This document shows positions 1 to 11,919 of a DNA stretch of 64,000 bases, in pieces. The DNA comes from Symbiodinium natans. Lineage: Eukaryota; Sar; Dinophyceae; Suessiales; Symbiodiniaceae. The number at the start of each line of letters is the position of its first letter. Within the stretch, counting starts at the first letter, position 1. Position numbers and translations under genes: made by a program. The notes beneath the pieces were generated by a model. It searched no databases and was not told the DNA's origin. It worked only from the letters and a program-made list of their open reading frames with translations. Location: positions 435,204-499,203 of the forward strand of contig CAJNDS010000680.1 in assembly GCA_905221605.1 (NCBI GenBank), given 5' to 3'.

Positions 1-1401
1 GACTGCGGCGCCGGGCCTGCAGTGACTTTGAACTGATACACAAAAGTAGTAGTTGTAGTTGTATTCGCAATAACAACGCTAACAATCATGGCAATCATCG
101 TAAACATCGGGCCTCGTCGCTTTGCTTGGCCGCATTTCGAGACGTCAATGTCGGAAAGTCCTCCAGAACTAGCAGAGCTTTCATTCTTTTCCGCATGGAA
201 CAAGGACTCAGGGAGGACTCAGCCCCGACCTCTCTGGGCTTTGGCTCCCTCGCAATCGGCCTGGAGGTCTGAGGCCTGCCGATACAACCCTTCGGAACTT
301 TTTTGCTCCTGACCCCCATCTCAAAAACTCTCTTCCACATGATTCCGCATGCAACATGTATGGCAACATCTATGGCAACATGTATCCGAATTCAGTTCCG
401 AGCAGCTTTGGCTGCATCAGCGCCGCTGAGTAGAGCTTCGAAGCCGTCGATGGTGGATTGGATCCTATAAGAGCCATGCCATGGCGACGGTCGTGATGAG
501 GAATTTTCGGGTTCAGGGCTTATGGGCTTGGAGGGCGGCACTGCTTAGAGCCATTGGTTGACTCACTTTTCTTCAAGGTCGGTCTTCGAGGTCTGGCCTG
601 CAGAAGCGCTTCCGCTTGCAGTGACCTCCGAACTCGGCTTGGTGGCACCTTGCGACATCTCAACAGGCTTCACAACTGAGCACTTCGAGCGCCAACCAGG
701 TTCACAAGAGTCGTAGATACCATGGTCACGCTGTCCATCCGTGACTTAGGAAAAACGGGGATGGCTTCGGCACCTTGTGCAGCAGTACACAAACATGTTG
801 AAGTGTTTGCCCAGGTGTTGCTGCGTGTGAAAGAGAGCCTTGCGATATCCCCTGGCCACCCTGCCGCCTTCTGAAGGGCGAGCCATGGAGAACTCCACAT
901 TGCCTGCAGCATGCTGCTCAAATGAACAGGCAGCCCAGCATGGCGAATGTGGCCTGGAGACTGTGCAGCAGCACTGCTCTGCTTTGTGAAGGTTGTCTTG
1001 GCAGCACCTGCAGCTAGATTCATGCTTCAGCAGTCCTGGTAGCCCGATGGAACGCGGACTGTTCCCCAACAACTCCAGCCTGCAGCCTCTGGCTTGTGCT
1101 GGCTGTGTGCCATCCCGACGTCCGCTGCCCCTGCAACAATAGATGATGCCAGAAGTACGCATTGAAGAACATAGCATGTCTGGACGCCAGAATGGGCATG
1201 CGTGGCATGCATGGCATCCGCGCATCAGGTCTTCGTCGACTGTAGATCTGTAGTATTCAGATCATTCGTTTTTGACAGGGTTGTGAACTCATCCCTGGCC
1301 AATCGTCGTATCAACTTGCGCACATGTTCTCACAAACCGGCGAGATCAACACTGCCAAAGTCGTCATCGCGCGCTTAGCTTGCGCACCTTTGTTTCCGAG
1401 C
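1..1401. other. Non-coding DNA, no gene seen
   Basis: Short frames on both strands lack recognisable domains. The only structure noted is a duplicated TATGGCAACAT at about 358-386. Confidence 0.5.
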
Positions 1402-1484
1402 CCCTAAACTCCAAACCCTAAACCCTAAACCCCAAACCCTAAACCCTAAACCCCAAACCCTAAACCCTAAACCCTAGACCCTAG
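1402..1484 (-). repeat. Interstitial telomere-type tract (CCCTAAA, with CCCCAAA variants)
   Basis: About 12 units of CCCTAAA with three CCCCAAA variants. The strand given is the one carrying TTTAGGG. Confidence 0.95.
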
Positions 1485-1585
1485 GCAAGCTTCTTCTGGC
1501 GGCACCGGGCCTTCGCCTCGAGGCCGCGCATCGGCGCTGCGGCGCCTCGGCGCTGCGGCGCCGCGCTCACTTTGGCGGCCTGCAG

Positions 1586-2100
1586 AAGGGTTTTCTAGAG
1601 GTTTTCTTAAGGGTTTTCTAAGGGTTTTCTAAAAGTTTTCTAAGGGTTGTAGATAAGGGTTGTTCTGAAAGGGCTTTTTGTTTATATAAGGGTTTTGTGA
1701 GGGCTTTCTGAGGCTTTGATAAGGGTTTCAGAAGGGTTTTATCAGGGTTTTTAAGGTTTATACGGGTCTATTTAGGGTTTCTAAGGGTGTTATCAGGGTT
1801 TTAGAAGTACAAGGATCTCATGTGGGCTTTATGAGGCCTTTTGAGGGCTTGTAAAAGGGTTTACAAGGGTGTGAGTATAAGGGTTTATAAAGGGTCTACA
1901 AGGGTGTTTTGGTTTAAGTATAACGGTTTATAAAAGGAGTTTTTGGGCTTATAGGGCTTTAGAAGGGTTGATAAGGGTTTATAAGGGTCTATAAGGGTCA
2001 AAAAGGGTGTATAAGAAGCTCTGTGAGGGTCTATAAGGGTTTACAGAAAGGGTTATACAGTAGACGGTGTCCAAAAGGGTTTATAAGGAGGAGCCAGAAA
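1586..2100 (+). repeat. Degenerate AAGGGTTT/TATAAGGGT repeat field
   Basis: About 500 bp in which AGGG recurs every 8-15 bases between TTT, TTTTCT or TATA spacers (for example TTATAAGGGTCTATAAGGGT). It looks like a decayed or separately expanded telomere-like minisatellite. No coding frame is convincing. Confidence 0.75.
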
Positions 2101-4917
2101 GGCACGCACAAACATCTGCAGGGTGTTTTGTCGGCTCCCGTCTACGACTGCATCTTTCTAGGCAACTCTAGCATCGAGCACATTGACTTCCCACCTCTCC
2201 GAACAGGTGCTTGTGAAGTTGCCCTGCGCGGGAAAGTAAGTTTGTGTGACCTACTGGCACTATCGAAATCCCTGGTTCACGCGGAAGTTCACGCGGAATT
2301 ACAGTGATGGTATGCACCTGCCTTCGCCCCATTGGTGAATGCCCTCGCCGCTCACGTCCTCTGCCATAGGCAACGGAGAACTGTCAAACACAGATGTGCT
2401 ACATGTCCCACATTAGCATACTTGCAGAATCCTCACTTTTGGAACCCCCAAAACGGTACGCCATGGTAGCCCCAAATGACGCTCCTGCCCCTTGTTTCTG
2501 CGGGGCACTTGTTGGCAGCTTGGCGCCCAGGGCTACCCTCAGTGCTGCTGACTCAGCGGATACACTTCGCAATGGTCCTTGAGCTGCCAAATTACGCAAC
2601 CAGGTCCCAGATGTAGCATCAGCAGCTGTTGGCATGTGGATGTGGCATTTCGCCATTTCGCAGGACTTATCTCTGAACCAAGACATACCCCCCAAACACG
2701 CCCTGCAGGACTGCAACAACTTCAGGGCTTGAAATAAGATGTTTCAAGCCCCGTGTCAACATGTCTCCGGCCAAGCTGCGCTTCTGCCGTTGGCAGGTCG
2801 CAAAGTTCGAGCCTTGGGGTTGGACTCGAAATGGCTCGTAACTTTGGCATGACTTATGACTTGCTGTAGCTCTCGAAGCTCGTCTGAGGGATTGGCAATG
2901 TCACCAGATTCGGTGTCAACCTGCAAGCGCCGGCACGGACACCGACCAAGTGAGGCATGTGATTCATCAGGGTGCAGCAAACAAAGGTTTGCTCACAAAG
3001 GCAAGATTGGCAAGATGTCTGTGCACTGCTTGGACCCGTGCGCCAAGCTGTTGGCCGCCAACGCTGCGACAACTTGTCGCCCGACAGCCTGGCCGGCAGC
3101 TCTGACAACAGTCGCAAGGGTCACTGGCAGCGACAGCAGGCAGGCAGTCTCACCTTTGGGTTTGCCACGTGCTTCAGAGCTGCGCGAAGTAATTGTCCCG
3201 CCTGTGCGCAGACTAGAAACCAACGCCGTCTGAGATCACAATAGCCATGATGAGAACAAGAGTCGGGCAGACCTGCAAACGGCCGCTGGGAGCTTCGCCT
3301 GCATCATGAGCATCTTGCTTGTCAAGGTTCGTCCCGAAAGGATTCAGTGTCTCGTGGGCGGCACGCTGAGAAGATTCTGGCGCCTCCACTCGAGGAGAAC
3401 CGCTTGGCACGGGCCACTGGTGACAGGCTGTCGAAGTCGCGGAGAAGCGCCCTGAGCACGTCTGGGTAGCTCAGCGAAATGCAAGCAACAAACCGAAGAA
3501 CACCAAAGAAAGGCACCAGAGAAGGAACAGCACCCTGCTCCCTTTGCACCACGAGTTCCCTGTGCCACCATGGTGCTCCGCACTTTTTTCGTCTTTCAGC
3601 TCCTGCCGGTGCATCAAGGTGCCCGAAGCAAAATGAGCCGCACCGCTGATGTGGTGGGAACTAGAAGGGTGGGGTGCTTCAGGGCAGCTCTGCTTTGAAA
3701 CCTCTGAGGGGGCCTCTGCCTCCTAAGGTTAGCCAGTTTCATGCCGTCGGTCATCATCAACGGCACAAAAGCAGTCCTTCTCCAATGTTTTGGAAAGAGC
3801 TTTGATAGAGGCACGAAGCTTCTTCCTCGGCAGAGTGGTTTCATCTTGTGCTGGCGTGGAACGACGCAAGCCGCGTGTCAAGAGAAAGAAAGCAGCTGAT
3901 GCCGGAAGGTGTCTCTTCCACCAAGCAGCCCATCAGCTCTGCCTCAGGGACCCCGATGCACTTCCGAGCTAGCAATGTCTAGCCGACGAGCTTTCGAAAC
4001 TATCTTTGCTAATCTTGGTCGAAGAAGTGTGTTTTTTTGTTTTTGCTTTTTTTTTTTGGGGGGGGGGCTTCATGCCCCCCTATACGGGCTACTTGCACCT
4101 TTTACAAGACAAGTTGAAGGCTCTAGGGATGGCGCATCGGCATACAGAGTCGGTAGTGGTCAGTGATGCTGGGGACTTCTACATGAGGATGACATGAGAG
4201 CGTCTCCAAAGACAAGTGGTGCTGAGAGAGGGTCAGAGGGTCATTGCGCTCGTGCATGATTCGGGACGGTTTATCTGCTGGTGAGCTCCGAAACATGAAA
4301 GAGCCAAGCATACGCTTATCTCAAGTAGAAGAAAAGCGAGCGCAGGCTACAGTTGGGGGCGAGCCGCTGCAACAAGAATGCCTCGAAAGAAGGGACGAGA
4401 ACTGAGTTGCCTCTAAACCCTAAAGCCCTAAGTAAGCCCCCTGTAAACACCCCTCAGGAGTTCCTTAAGCCCGAAGCCTTCGCAGCTGAGGAGTTTCCCC
4501 GCCTCGGTGAGGCGTCGCTGAAGGGAGCTTGTGAGGGAGAGGGCCAGATCTCGGTCGTCGAGGAGGCAGGTCCTTGAGGCGAACTTGCAGAAGGCTTCCC
4601 GGGAGTTCGGGGTACCAATTAGAACTGCACTTATAACCCACTTAGAAGCCCCGTAAGTGCCCGAATACGGGAGTTCGGGTGCAGGGCTGAGGGTTTCGGG
4701 TGCTTTCTCTCAGCAAACCAGAGGCGGGCGTTGAACCAGATGCAGGCATGGCATGTGCTTCCTGGGGCCCCAGAATTCAAGTGTTCTGCCCGGCGTCTGG
4801 TTGTCAGCTCAGTGCCATTTGGGCCACTAGGTGGCTGTGCCACAGTTTGCAGACAAAAAAAGCGCTTGAAGCCTCCGTGGATGTGGGGGGGGGGGGGGGG
4901 AGAAGAAGAAGAAGCTT
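2101..4917. other. Non-coding DNA, no gene seen
   Basis: Frames up to about 125 codons, none protein-like. A T-run/G-run (4,028-4,067) is the main low-complexity feature. Confidence 0.5.
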
Positions 4918-5020
4918 CCCTAAACCCTAAACCCTAAACCCTAAACCCTACACCCTAAACCCTAAACCCTAAACCCTAAACCCTAAACCCTAAACCCCAA
5001 ACCCCAAACCCCAAACCCTA
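4918..5020 (-). repeat. Interstitial telomere-type tract (CCCTAAA)
   Basis: About 14 units, with CCCCAAA variants at the right end. A G-run and AAG repeats (4,885-4,912) precede it. Confidence 0.95.
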
Positions 5021-5157
5021 CCGAGGCTCAGCACGAGAAACAGCAGCTCAGCCTGACGAGCAGCCGGCGGGCGCATCTCAGGGCCCTGGCAGGGGAGACG
5101 CAGATGAGGCTTCTGGACACGTAGTAGTTGCTACTGGTCTTCCCTTATGGTCCCTTT

Positions 5158-5186
5158 GTATATACATATATATATATATATATATA
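5158..5186. repeat. TA microsatellite
   Basis: Pure TA run after TATACATA. Confidence 0.9.
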
Positions 5187-7033
5187 ACAAGAGCCCCCCA
5201 ACACCCTATTGAAATTCTGAAGGCCCCTACAGTGCCAGCAACTCCACGTGCACCTCTTTGGATGTCTGAGGTGTCGAGCTGGGAGGCTGAATGCCTCGGC
5301 TCGTGTAGGCGTGGGCCCTGTCGGCATGTCTCACTTCTGTTGAACTATAATTGACCAGGGTCTGTGGTGGACTCTGCCCTGCTCACACACACACGGCTCA
5401 CGCAGCTGAACAGCTCTGACTCTGTGCCGTTTTTTGCCACAGCGGCTGAGGAGTTTGAGCGCCTCGTTGAGTCTTTGCCGAAGCCGAGAGGAGGAGGCGA
5501 CAGTTTGCCGGAGCTCCGGAAGGGGCAGCTGCAGCAGCATACCCACGACCTCAAGAACAAAAAGGTGAAGAGCAAAAAACGAACCGAGCCAGCATCTTTT
5601 GGGGCCGCCCGCCCTTCAAGTTATAAAAGGGCATGCCGTGTCGAGGATGCGAGCAAGGACGGAATGACGCGTGAAAACCTACAACTTTTTTCGGTTCCAG
5701 GTCCGGGCCTTGGAGCTCACCTGCACGGGACTCTCCGTGCCCTGCAACAGCGGGCGAAGCTTCAGGAAGAGCAGCTCCTCGGATGATCGGACGATCGGAT
5801 GATCGGAGAGCACTGGTGGTTCTAACCCACTCATCAGTGTAGCCGGCTGCAGAGGAAAAAGGGGGCAAACAACGCGCACAGACGGTCAGAAGCACTAGCG
5901 ACCCTGAGCTGCACAATGCCGCACGCTTCCACGTGCAGCCGGGAGGCGCCCAGCAGAGGTCCTTAAGACTTAAGATCTTGATTCCGACATTTAGTCTCAT
6001 TTAGGGGTTTTTTTTTGAGTTATAAAACCCTGCTGAGGGTTTGTTCACTTTAACAAAAAAAACCTGTTTCGATGAGCTCCACAAAAAAATGAGTGCTGTC
6101 TCAGCATCTTTCGAGTTCGGGCGGTGGCGGCTTCATTGACACCATCGCGGCCTGGGGGCACTGCGCAATCAGAGCAGTGGAGAATACTAGGGGAGAGGAT
6201 TCGGGGGACCCTTGGGGATATAGACCCTATAGACCCTCTGAATAAGGTCCCTGCTTAAGAGAGCCAGAAGAGGGTTAAGAAGGGCTCCCCTTTAAGGGTC
6301 TCCCTTATCCTACCTAGGAAATACTGTGTCCCAAGAGTTGACCGGGACATGCTCTGGCCTTGCTGCGGAACTTTACGTGCTCCTCCTCTTCCTTGTTGGG
6401 CTTCTCTCCCTCTGCACCATCTGCTGTGGGAATCATGGCGGCCCATCTAGCAAGCTACATCGAGGAACCTGGTGGCGCGAGGATTCTGTGGACTCGGCCG
6501 GGAATTGAAAACTGCTGGAATCACATCTTCCCTGCCAGATGCTTGCAAAACACTCTCAGCTTTTGGCGATATTGTATAACACCTACCCAACAGAAATCTT
6601 TGCAATAACACTAGTAACGCTAGGAGGTACACCAGGGGTGGCGATGCTGCGAAGCTAGTTGCAGCGATTTGAGCCCAGCAGATTCATACTCTACTGCTGC
6701 GATGGTCAGGCTCCGGTGTGGCACACATGCTCCCGGTTGAAAGATAGACGTTTTCGTGCACGTTCGTGATCCCAAGCAGATTCCGAAAGTTGAAAACCAA
6801 AGTGCAAAGCCGATTCTGCCGGTGGTGTCGCGAATTGCCTCTCTTTCTGCTCTCGCCGTGCTTCTCTGAGGAAGGTCTTGCCTTGAACCCAACTTTGCTG
6901 GAGGACAAGAGATGACAAGAGGCCTTCACGGGTGCCGTTGTCTCAAAGGAGCCTGCAGACTTTGAGCCCTTCAACATTCAAATGGCAACTCCCAGATTCC
7001 GGACATCCGCTGCAGAGGCCCGTTTTGAGGCTC
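5187..7033. other. Non-coding DNA, no gene seen
   Basis: Frames up to 149 codons without known motifs. Short tandem GATCGGACGATCGGATGATC-like units lie near 5,780-5,806. Confidence 0.45.
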
Positions 7034-8992
7034 TCAATGCGAAGTCGGGGCAGCTATGTTCACTAAGCGTTGCAGCCTGTGGCCGAGAAGTGCCTGCAGG
7101 ACCTTTGGCCGGCAAGCCTTCCATTCGGTGCTGGTGCGGAGCTCGAAACTCTGCTCCATGCGGCACAAGTCCTGATCCAAGAGTGCAAGCAAGGGCGTCC
7201 TTTCCATCAGCTCATACTCTCCGCGCTTGCACCGCACATGTGCCACGGCGGCCTCGAAAGCAAGATGGTCGGCATCGAAGACCGCCTCTTCCAATACCCG
7301 GCCTGCCTCCCAGCGCTCCACTTGGTCTCGCACTTCCAAGTTCTCCCTGACATCCTTTACACTGTTTACTATACATCCACCAGCTCCACCTTCTTCAGTG
7401 GTGCGGCGCATGCTGATGGAAGTCGACTCCGCCAGGGAGTAACCTCCTTGCGAGGAAACGGAGGCTTCCAGGAGTGTGATGCTGCCATCTTGCTTCATCT
7501 GCGCAGCGGCCGGCACAGCGAGCTTCACCAGGATGTCCCGCCTCTCACCGACGCCCAGGTCCGGGATTCTCACATGCCAGGAACCACCCGGCTTGCGGTA
7601 GCAGTCAAACGGCGTGAGGACCTCCTCTAGGTGAAAGCAAGGCTTCAGGGTCACCTCCACCTGCTGCGCAACCGTGGTGGACAGACGGTCAACGAGGCTC
7701 TGAAGCGCCTCCCGGAGGAAGGAAGCTTCCTCAATGAAGGTGAAGGGTGTTCTTGCTCTCATGGAGAGCTCTGGGAGTGCATCCATGTCTTCCTCCGATG
7801 CAAGCGCCAAGGTGTGCAAGCTGCAGCGAAGCGCCGCGCAGCGCTCGAGCAAGAAGTCCGTGTGCTCCCGAAGCTGGCCATCCTGGCTGCAGGCCACGAG
7901 AAGAATCGCGGAGACCGAAGAAGGCGCTGCGCGCCTCTCCATCATCTCCAGGCACTGCAGAGCCAGGGCAAGCCCTCGGGTGACATGGGCATCATTGGCA
8001 TCATCTTCAGTTTGCACGGCCTCAAGGGCCTCTGTTACCTGCCGCTTGCCCTCGTCATCCATCAAGGACAGTTCAAGTGCAACTGATGTGGAGGTTACAA
8101 CTCCCAACTGATCTTGTGGCACAAGGCGCTGGAGCATGTGACACATTGCAGTCTGGACATGTTGCAGGTACGGCGACATGGACGATGAAGAATCCAAAAC
8201 ACACATGATGTTCAGGGGAACACGATGCAAGGCTTCTGGAGTCACGGGAACCGCGGTGGTCTCCAGCGTGACCTGTCCGTAAACAGCCAAGTCCTCAAAT
8301 GGCATCTCGGCATACTGCACAGCACTTCTGAGCTGTAGCGGTGACCTGTCCAACGCCACACTGTGCATGCCAAGCAAAGACCATTCTGGTTTCCTAAGGT
8401 ATTTTGGCTGTTCAACAACCAACAGCAGCAACCTCGCTTTTCCACCAGACAGCACGCATGGCTTGACTGGAATGCCGTGCAGTCTCTGCTGCAACTGTTT
8501 CGCATCTATGTGTTGAGCGGGCTTGATACATTGGAACTGCTCCGCAACGCTGGCCCCTTTCCAAACAGATAAGGGGCTGAGCTTGTATTGCTTGACCAAG
8601 TTCATATCCAGGGCCAAGAACAAGATGCGATTAGATGCATCTGCAGTGAGCCAACGAGGCAGTGTGAACTCCACATCGAGCTCATACGGCAAAGAATAGG
8701 AGAACTCAGAGCGCTCCTGACCTGAAGCCCTGGCTTCGGCCGCCGGCGGAGTTCGCGCGTCAAGCAGTTGGATTGTCGAGCCGCCGCTCAGCAACCGATC
8801 GCGGCCGATGGAGGGTTCCGTGCTGTGGTGTGCCGTTGAGAAATGGTTCAGCAAGCCCGCACTGGGCAGGGGTACAAAACACAGAGGGCAAACGGCCTCG
8901 TGCCTCACGCTGGCAGTGCACGGCTCGGGCCTATCTTCGATCCGAGCTTCGCACTCGCGCTTCCTGAAGGGTCGGCTCTTGGGGTGCGGCAT
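7034..8992 (-). CDS. von Willebrand factor A domain protein with N-terminal C2H2-like finger (652 aa)
   Basis: A single uninterrupted minus-strand frame of 652 codons from ATG to TGA. Near residues 36-56 is a C-x2-C-x11-H-x4-H cluster that could bind zinc. From about residue 255 to 430 the sequence fits a von Willebrand factor A fold: a hydrophobic strand followed by the metal-site motif DSSSSM (the DxSxS signature at about 267), then alternating helices and strands. Residues 90-250 and 430-560 are beta-rich flanks, as in many stand-alone vWA proteins. vWA domains usually bind protein ligands through a divalent metal; the partner here is unknown. The first ATG gives the zinc cluster in frame, so I kept it. 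No intron is visible, which suits a highly expressed or retroposed dinoflagellate gene, but no spliced-leader relic was seen upstream. It is the only convincing non-transposon gene in the window. Confidence 0.75.
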   Translation of the reverse strand: MPHPKSRPFRKRECEARIEDRPEPCTASVRHEAVCPLCFVPLPSAGLLNHFSTAHHSTEPSIGRDRLLSGGSTIQLLDARTPPAAEARASGQERSEFSYSLPYELDVEFTLPRWLTADASNRILFLALDMNLVKQYKLSPLSVWKGASVAEQFQCIKPAQHIDAKQLQQRLHGIPVKPCVLSGGKARLLLLVVEQPKYLRKPEWSLLGMHSVALDRSPLQLRSAVQYAEMPFEDLAVYGQVTLETTAVPVTPEALHRVPLNIMCVLDSSSSMSPYLQHVQTAMCHMLQRLVPQDQLGVVTSTSVALELSLMDDEGKRQVTEALEAVQTEDDANDAHVTRGLALALQCLEMMERRAAPSSVSAILLVACSQDGQLREHTDFLLERCAALRCSLHTLALASEEDMDALPELSMRARTPFTFIEEASFLREALQSLVDRLSTTVAQQVEVTLKPCFHLEEVLTPFDCYRKPGGSWHVRIPDLGVGERRDILVKLAVPAAAQMKQDGSITLLEASVSSQGGYSLAESTSISMRRTTEEGGAGGCIVNSVKDVRENLEVRDQVERWEAGRVLEEAVFDADHLAFEAAVAHVRCKRGEYELMERTPLLALLDQDLCRMEQSFELRTSTEWKACRPKVLQALLGHRLQRLVNIAAPTSH

Positions 8993-10563
8993 TGCGTCAC
9001 AGAGCTCTGACCGTCATCGACTTCTGGGAACTACACTCAGACAACTTTGGGACACGCTCCTTTCTGTTCTGTTCCCTGTGAAAGTGCTGAAGTCACGGGC
9101 AGAATGAAAATGGTGCTCTATGGTGCTCTGTGAGTCAGCAAGTGTCCTCAAAGGCAAGCCTTAGGCCAGCAGTTCCACAGCTCAGGTGTACATTTCTGCA
9201 GAGATTGTTGAAACGGGCCTCGGCGTCAGCCACCAAAATGGCCTAAGGCGTACCGCGCCCCCCCTCCCCTCCACCCTCCCCCCCCCCCCTGCCCAACCTG
9301 AATTTGAGACTCTCTTGAAGGAGAACCGAGCTTTCATGCGGGGCACGAGCACGAAAGTCCAAGTTTTGGGCTTGCCCGCCTTGTATCGTAACTTTTTGGA
9401 ACCTCCAAGAAAAAACTCGATGCCATGGACCCCCTGCAAGCCCCCTTGCAATCCCTGCAGGTAAAAAGGGACCTTTAGAAGCCCTCTTAGGGCCCCGTTA
9501 CAGCACCCTTTTAGGGAGGACAGGTGGAGGCGATGCCAGGGCCGAGCCATGTATGGTTAGGGCGAGACGTCTCTGGACAAGCAGCTGGTTCTCTAAGCTA
9601 TGGTCCTCCTGCGATCGTGATTTGGCTATCTTCTTTGTGGTAGGGGGGGTGGGGGGGGGCACCTAGGCAACAAAACAGCGAGGTACTAGCGAAGTGACAG
9701 CTAACCAACAGCTAGAGGGAGTTGGCGGTCCATTCGTGGTGTCGCTGGGGCTTTCTACGATACAACTCTTTCAATTGGCCCCGGCCTTTTCTTAAGCGTA
9801 CACATCGCTTCCAACAGGAGCATTCAGTGGGGCCAAGCAACATTCATCGACAACAGCCCCACACAAGAAGCTGTGCTTTGCGACGTCCTTTACATGCATT
9901 GCCTGCAACTTCACTGGCTTGGCCACAGATGTTGCAAGTCAACCTATGCAGAATGCAGGACGTTCCCGGTCAGTCATGATGCTGCTTGTCCAGCCGCTGT
10001 TGTTCTCACATAGGCGACATAGGCGCCGCCACCTACACCAAGGCTTGCACGGAAAGGCTTGATTCCTGGCCGGTGCATGCTTGACTTACTTCATGTACAA
10101 GGCTTGTACAGCTAATCACCGCGTCATGAAGATTGCCTTGCGCGGAAGTGCCACCGAAGGCAACTGCTCAATGCCGATCGGTTCAGCATCTGCGGAGGCT
10201 AGACCATCAAGTGTGGGAGAGTTTGGGGCCATCTTCGATAGGAAGTCATGGTCGGCCCTTACCGTTCGTTTGCGCTCCCAGGCTGCAGCACAATAACACT
10301 GTAACGCTCAACATCGAGAACCATTCGGGTCTTACCAGTCATCGCAAGCTTCCAGAGCCCTTGAAATCTCGGAAGCTTCACCCCCGTGAGCATATTCATA
10401 TGTACACCGCACTCCCTCAGACCAAAGGTATGATTGCGGTCAAGGTTTTACTTGACATTAGTTCCCTGGAAGGCGGTGCCTTGCGGCATGTAGACCGTGC
10501 TGTGCCCAAACATGAGCATCAGCTTGTCCACCTGAGCCTCGGATGGGATACCAGGCTTGTGAT
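8993..10563. other. Non-coding DNA upstream of the vWA gene
   Basis: Would contain the promoter and 5' leader of the minus-strand vWA gene; no element could be identified. C runs at 9,261-9,290 and G runs at 9,643-9,659. Confidence 0.45.
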
Positions 10564-10657
10564 AGGGTTTAGGGTTTAGGGTTTAGGGTTTAGGGTTTAG
10601 GGTTTAGGGTTTAGGGTCTAGGGTTTAGGGTTTAGGGTTTAGGGTTTAGGGTTCAGG
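10564..10657 (+). repeat. Interstitial telomere-type tract (TTTAGGG)
   Basis: About 13 units with one TCTAGGG. It is followed at once by a 10-bp inverted repeat. Confidence 0.95.
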
Positions 10658-10679
10658 GCCTCTAGACGTTCTAGAGGCC
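10657..10679. repeat. Perfect 10-bp inverted repeat next to telomere tract
   Basis: Arms GGCCTCTAGA and TCTAGAGGCC around a 3-base spacer CGT; could form a hairpin. Confidence 0.9.
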
Positions 10680-11483
10680 TTTAGGAGGGGGTAGGCTTTA
10701 GGGTCTCGGGTTGGCAGACGGAGTGGATGAATCACAAGTTTGGAAATCGTGAAGGGAAGGCCGACAAACATTCATGCAGTGCTGGTATTCGCGCTTGCCA
10801 TTTGTGTGTTCTTCTGTGTCGCCGGGTTGCCAAACCTGGAAAACCTAGACGTTCTGCATGCAGCATGCAGCTGGGCGCCCAGCCAAGGAGTGCAGAAGCT
10901 CCTTCTCTCGACGTCGCTGGCCAACCGTTTCGATGTTGAAGGGAAGCAGGGACAATGCCCTCTCCACCTTCAACAGTGACTAAGTGACTGGGAGAGGACC
11001 ATGAGCCAACAAGCCATGTCCACAAATCCGAAACCCTAAAATAACTCCAGTTCACTGCAAGTCAGGTAGGATCCCGGTTGCTTCCGGGTTGCCTCGACTT
11101 TGCGTCTTTTCAAAGCCTTGCGCTCAGCTCTCAGCTCGGACCCAAAAAGCCACATGACAAGGAGGTGGGGAATGTACATTCAGGCTCCCCTTCTGAAAAA
11201 ACAGAACTCCCCTCGAAACGTAAACCCTAAACTCCCCTAAACTCTAACAGCCCTCCCTTTCAAACCTACTGGCACAACAAACCTTTGGAAAGTTCGTTCG
11301 TGCTGTAGGATTTCGGGTTCAGGGCTTAGGGTGTGTGGCCAGCCCACAAGAATGGTGACGAGTTGGCATCCTCAGCCACCCGTCCGTCACTTCGCGAAAG
11401 GGAAGCGGCGACAGGACAAAGTTGGGAGGGCCGCACACCAACCAAGAACATTCGGACCACAAGCCCTCACATGCTGTAAAGTC

Positions 11484-11743
11484 GGGATGCTCCCCCCTAT
11501 ACCAAGAGTCCTTGATAGGGATTATAGTATAGTACCCCCTACTATAATCCCTATTAAAGACTGTTAGTATAACCCTAAACCCTAAACCCTAAACCCTAAA
11601 ACCCTAAAACCCTAAAACCCTAAAACCCTAAAACCCTAAAACCCTAAAAACCCTAAAACCCTAAAACCCTAAAACCCTAAACCCTAAACCCTAAACCCTA
11701 AACCCTAAACCTCATTCTAATAGCAGAAAAGGGGGAACGTCCC
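11484..11743. mobile_element. TIR element copy 1 (MITE-like) carrying a telomere-type tract
   Basis: Left end GGGATGCTCCCCCC and right end GGGGGAACGTCCC form imperfect terminal inverted repeats. Next to the left end lies a second inverted pair around ATAGGGATTATAGTA / TACTATAATCCCTAT. It shares ends and internal palindrome with 55,380-55,522 and 62,803-62,993. A CCCTAAA array fills 11,571-11,711. There is no coding capacity. Confidence 0.7.
11571..11711 (-). repeat. Telomere-type tract inside TIR element copy 1 (CCCTAAA/CCCTAAAA)
   Basis: About 18 units. The middle block is the 8-mer CCCTAAAA, with 7-mer blocks at both ends. Confidence 0.95.
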
Positions 11744-11834
11744 AACTGTCAAGCAGAAGCTTGGAGTTTTTTTGGATGGGCCTCCTGGGTGGCCTGCCGC
11801 TCTTCTTCCGGGACCTGCCTGGCAGAAGCGACTC

Positions 11835-11919
11835 TTAGGGTTCTAGGGTTTAGGGTTTCGGGTTTAGGGTCTAGGGTTTAGGGTTTTAGGGTTTAGGGCT
11901 TAGGGTTTAGGGTTTAGGC
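11835..11919 (+). repeat. Interstitial telomere-type tract (TTTAGGG, degenerate)
   Basis: About 12 units with TCTAGGG, TTCGGG and CTTAGGG variants, opposite in orientation to the tract 124 bp upstream. Confidence 0.93.

Noticed and set aside
10564-10657. A true chromosome end
   Set aside because: Unique sequence continues on both sides of every telomere-type tract, and orientations are mixed.
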